Source: JASHZA01 sp035624865 (lineage in GTDB: Bacteria; Desulfobacterota; Binatia; Binatales; Binataceae). From it: a DNA stretch of 5,535 nt. A model generated the notes under the pieces. The model made no database searches and was not told the origin of the DNA. It saw only the letters and a program-made list of their open reading frames with translations. The stretch lies in the NCBI GenBank assembly GCA_035624865.1, contig DASPQS010000038.1, forward strand, positions 1 through 5,535, given 5' to 3'. The position numbers were made by a program, and so were the translations under genes. Below are positions 5,377-5,535 of the stretch, piece by piece (positions within the stretch are counted from its first letter, which is position 1; each line of letters opens with the position of its first letter).

Positions 5377-5535
5377 AGCGCACATCGTCAAGCACCGGAC
5401 CGCCTTCACCGTGGACGTCCGGCTGCGGATGGGACGAGGCGAACGGCTGGCCCTGTTCGGCGCTTCGGGAGCCGGCAAGAGCACGGTGCTGTCATGCCTG
5501 GCGGGATTCGAGGATCCTGACGCCGGTGAGATTCG
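5369..5535 (+). CDS. ModC-like ABC transporter ATP-binding protein (N-terminal 55 aa, truncated by window edge)
   Basis: The ATG at 5369 lies inside the last codons of the permease gene (8-bp overlap), and 55 codons run to the window edge. The start MLEAHIVKHRTAFTVDVRLR resembles the first strands of ModC-type ATPases. Walker A is GASGAGKST (33-41), followed by VLSCLAGFEDPDAGEI, the usual segment after the P-loop. The Q-loop, signature, Walker B and any C-terminal TOBE/Mop molybdate-binding domain lie outside the window, so molybdate specificity cannot be confirmed. It would power the adjacent permease at the cytoplasmic face. Confidence 0.88.
   Translation, partial: MLEAHIVKHRTAFTVDVRLRMGRGERLALFGASGAGKSTVLSCLAGFEDPDAGEI

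Noticed and set aside
4669..5484. 271-codon minus-strand open frame opposite the permease and ATPase
   Set aside because: It crosses two clearly coding plus-strand genes, is hydrophilic and motif-free, and starts opposite the Walker A region. It is a shadow frame.

Overview
The window is GC-rich bacterial DNA with conventional SD-led genes, short intergenic gaps and long antisense open frames, as expected at high GC. It looks like chromosomal housekeeping and stress-response territory. A periplasmic Do-family protease with an N-terminal export signal points to a diderm (Gram-negative-type) cell. A geranylgeranyl-reductase-type flavoprotein next to it is common in soil lineages such as Binatota/deltaproteobacteria-like groups, Chloroflexi and Actinobacteria. 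The exact phylum cannot be fixed from this sequence. I see no rRNA, tRNA, CRISPR array, insertion sequence or integrase.

Layout. (1) Positions 1-624, minus strand: N-terminal 208 residues of a FAD-dependent geranylgeranyl-reductase-family oxidoreductase, cut by the left edge. (2) 625-701: a compact gap with a strong hairpin, best read as the end of the htrA transcript, abutting a 16-bp CRP/FNR-like palindrome. (3) 702-2315, minus: HtrA/DegQ-type serine protease with a complete catalytic triad, two PDZ domains and an unusual polyglycine loop. (4) 2316-2698: a 383-bp divergent intergenic region. It holds a perfect TCGAAC-N4-GTTCGA inverted repeat, identical to the Gram-positive/mycobacterial LexA (SOS) box consensus, overlapping the Shine-Dalgarno and start of a possible 15-codon leader ORF. 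(5) 2699-3724, plus: YajO-like aldo/keto reductase, followed by several hairpins. (6) 3822-4334, minus: methionine sulfoxide reductase MsrA, convergent with the aldo/keto reductase. (7) 4335-4605: divergent intergenic region with candidate promoters. (8) 4606-5376, plus: ModB-like oxyanion ABC permease, overlapping by 8 bp the start of (9) a ModC-like ATPase cut by the right edge. No binding-protein gene precedes the permease.

How it fits together. HtrA (misfolded envelope proteins), MsrA (oxidised methionine) and the aldo/keto reductase (carbonyl or sugar-phosphate substrates) make a plausible but unproven damage-control neighbourhood. Their transcription is not a single operon: htrA and the reductase diverge, and the reductase and msrA converge. 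The ABC transporter is a separate operon reading out of the window. I did not find an evident new multi-gene system. The most unusual signals are regulatory: the LexA-box-like repeat and nested leader ORF upstream of htrA, and the CRP-like palindrome in front of the flavoprotein gene.
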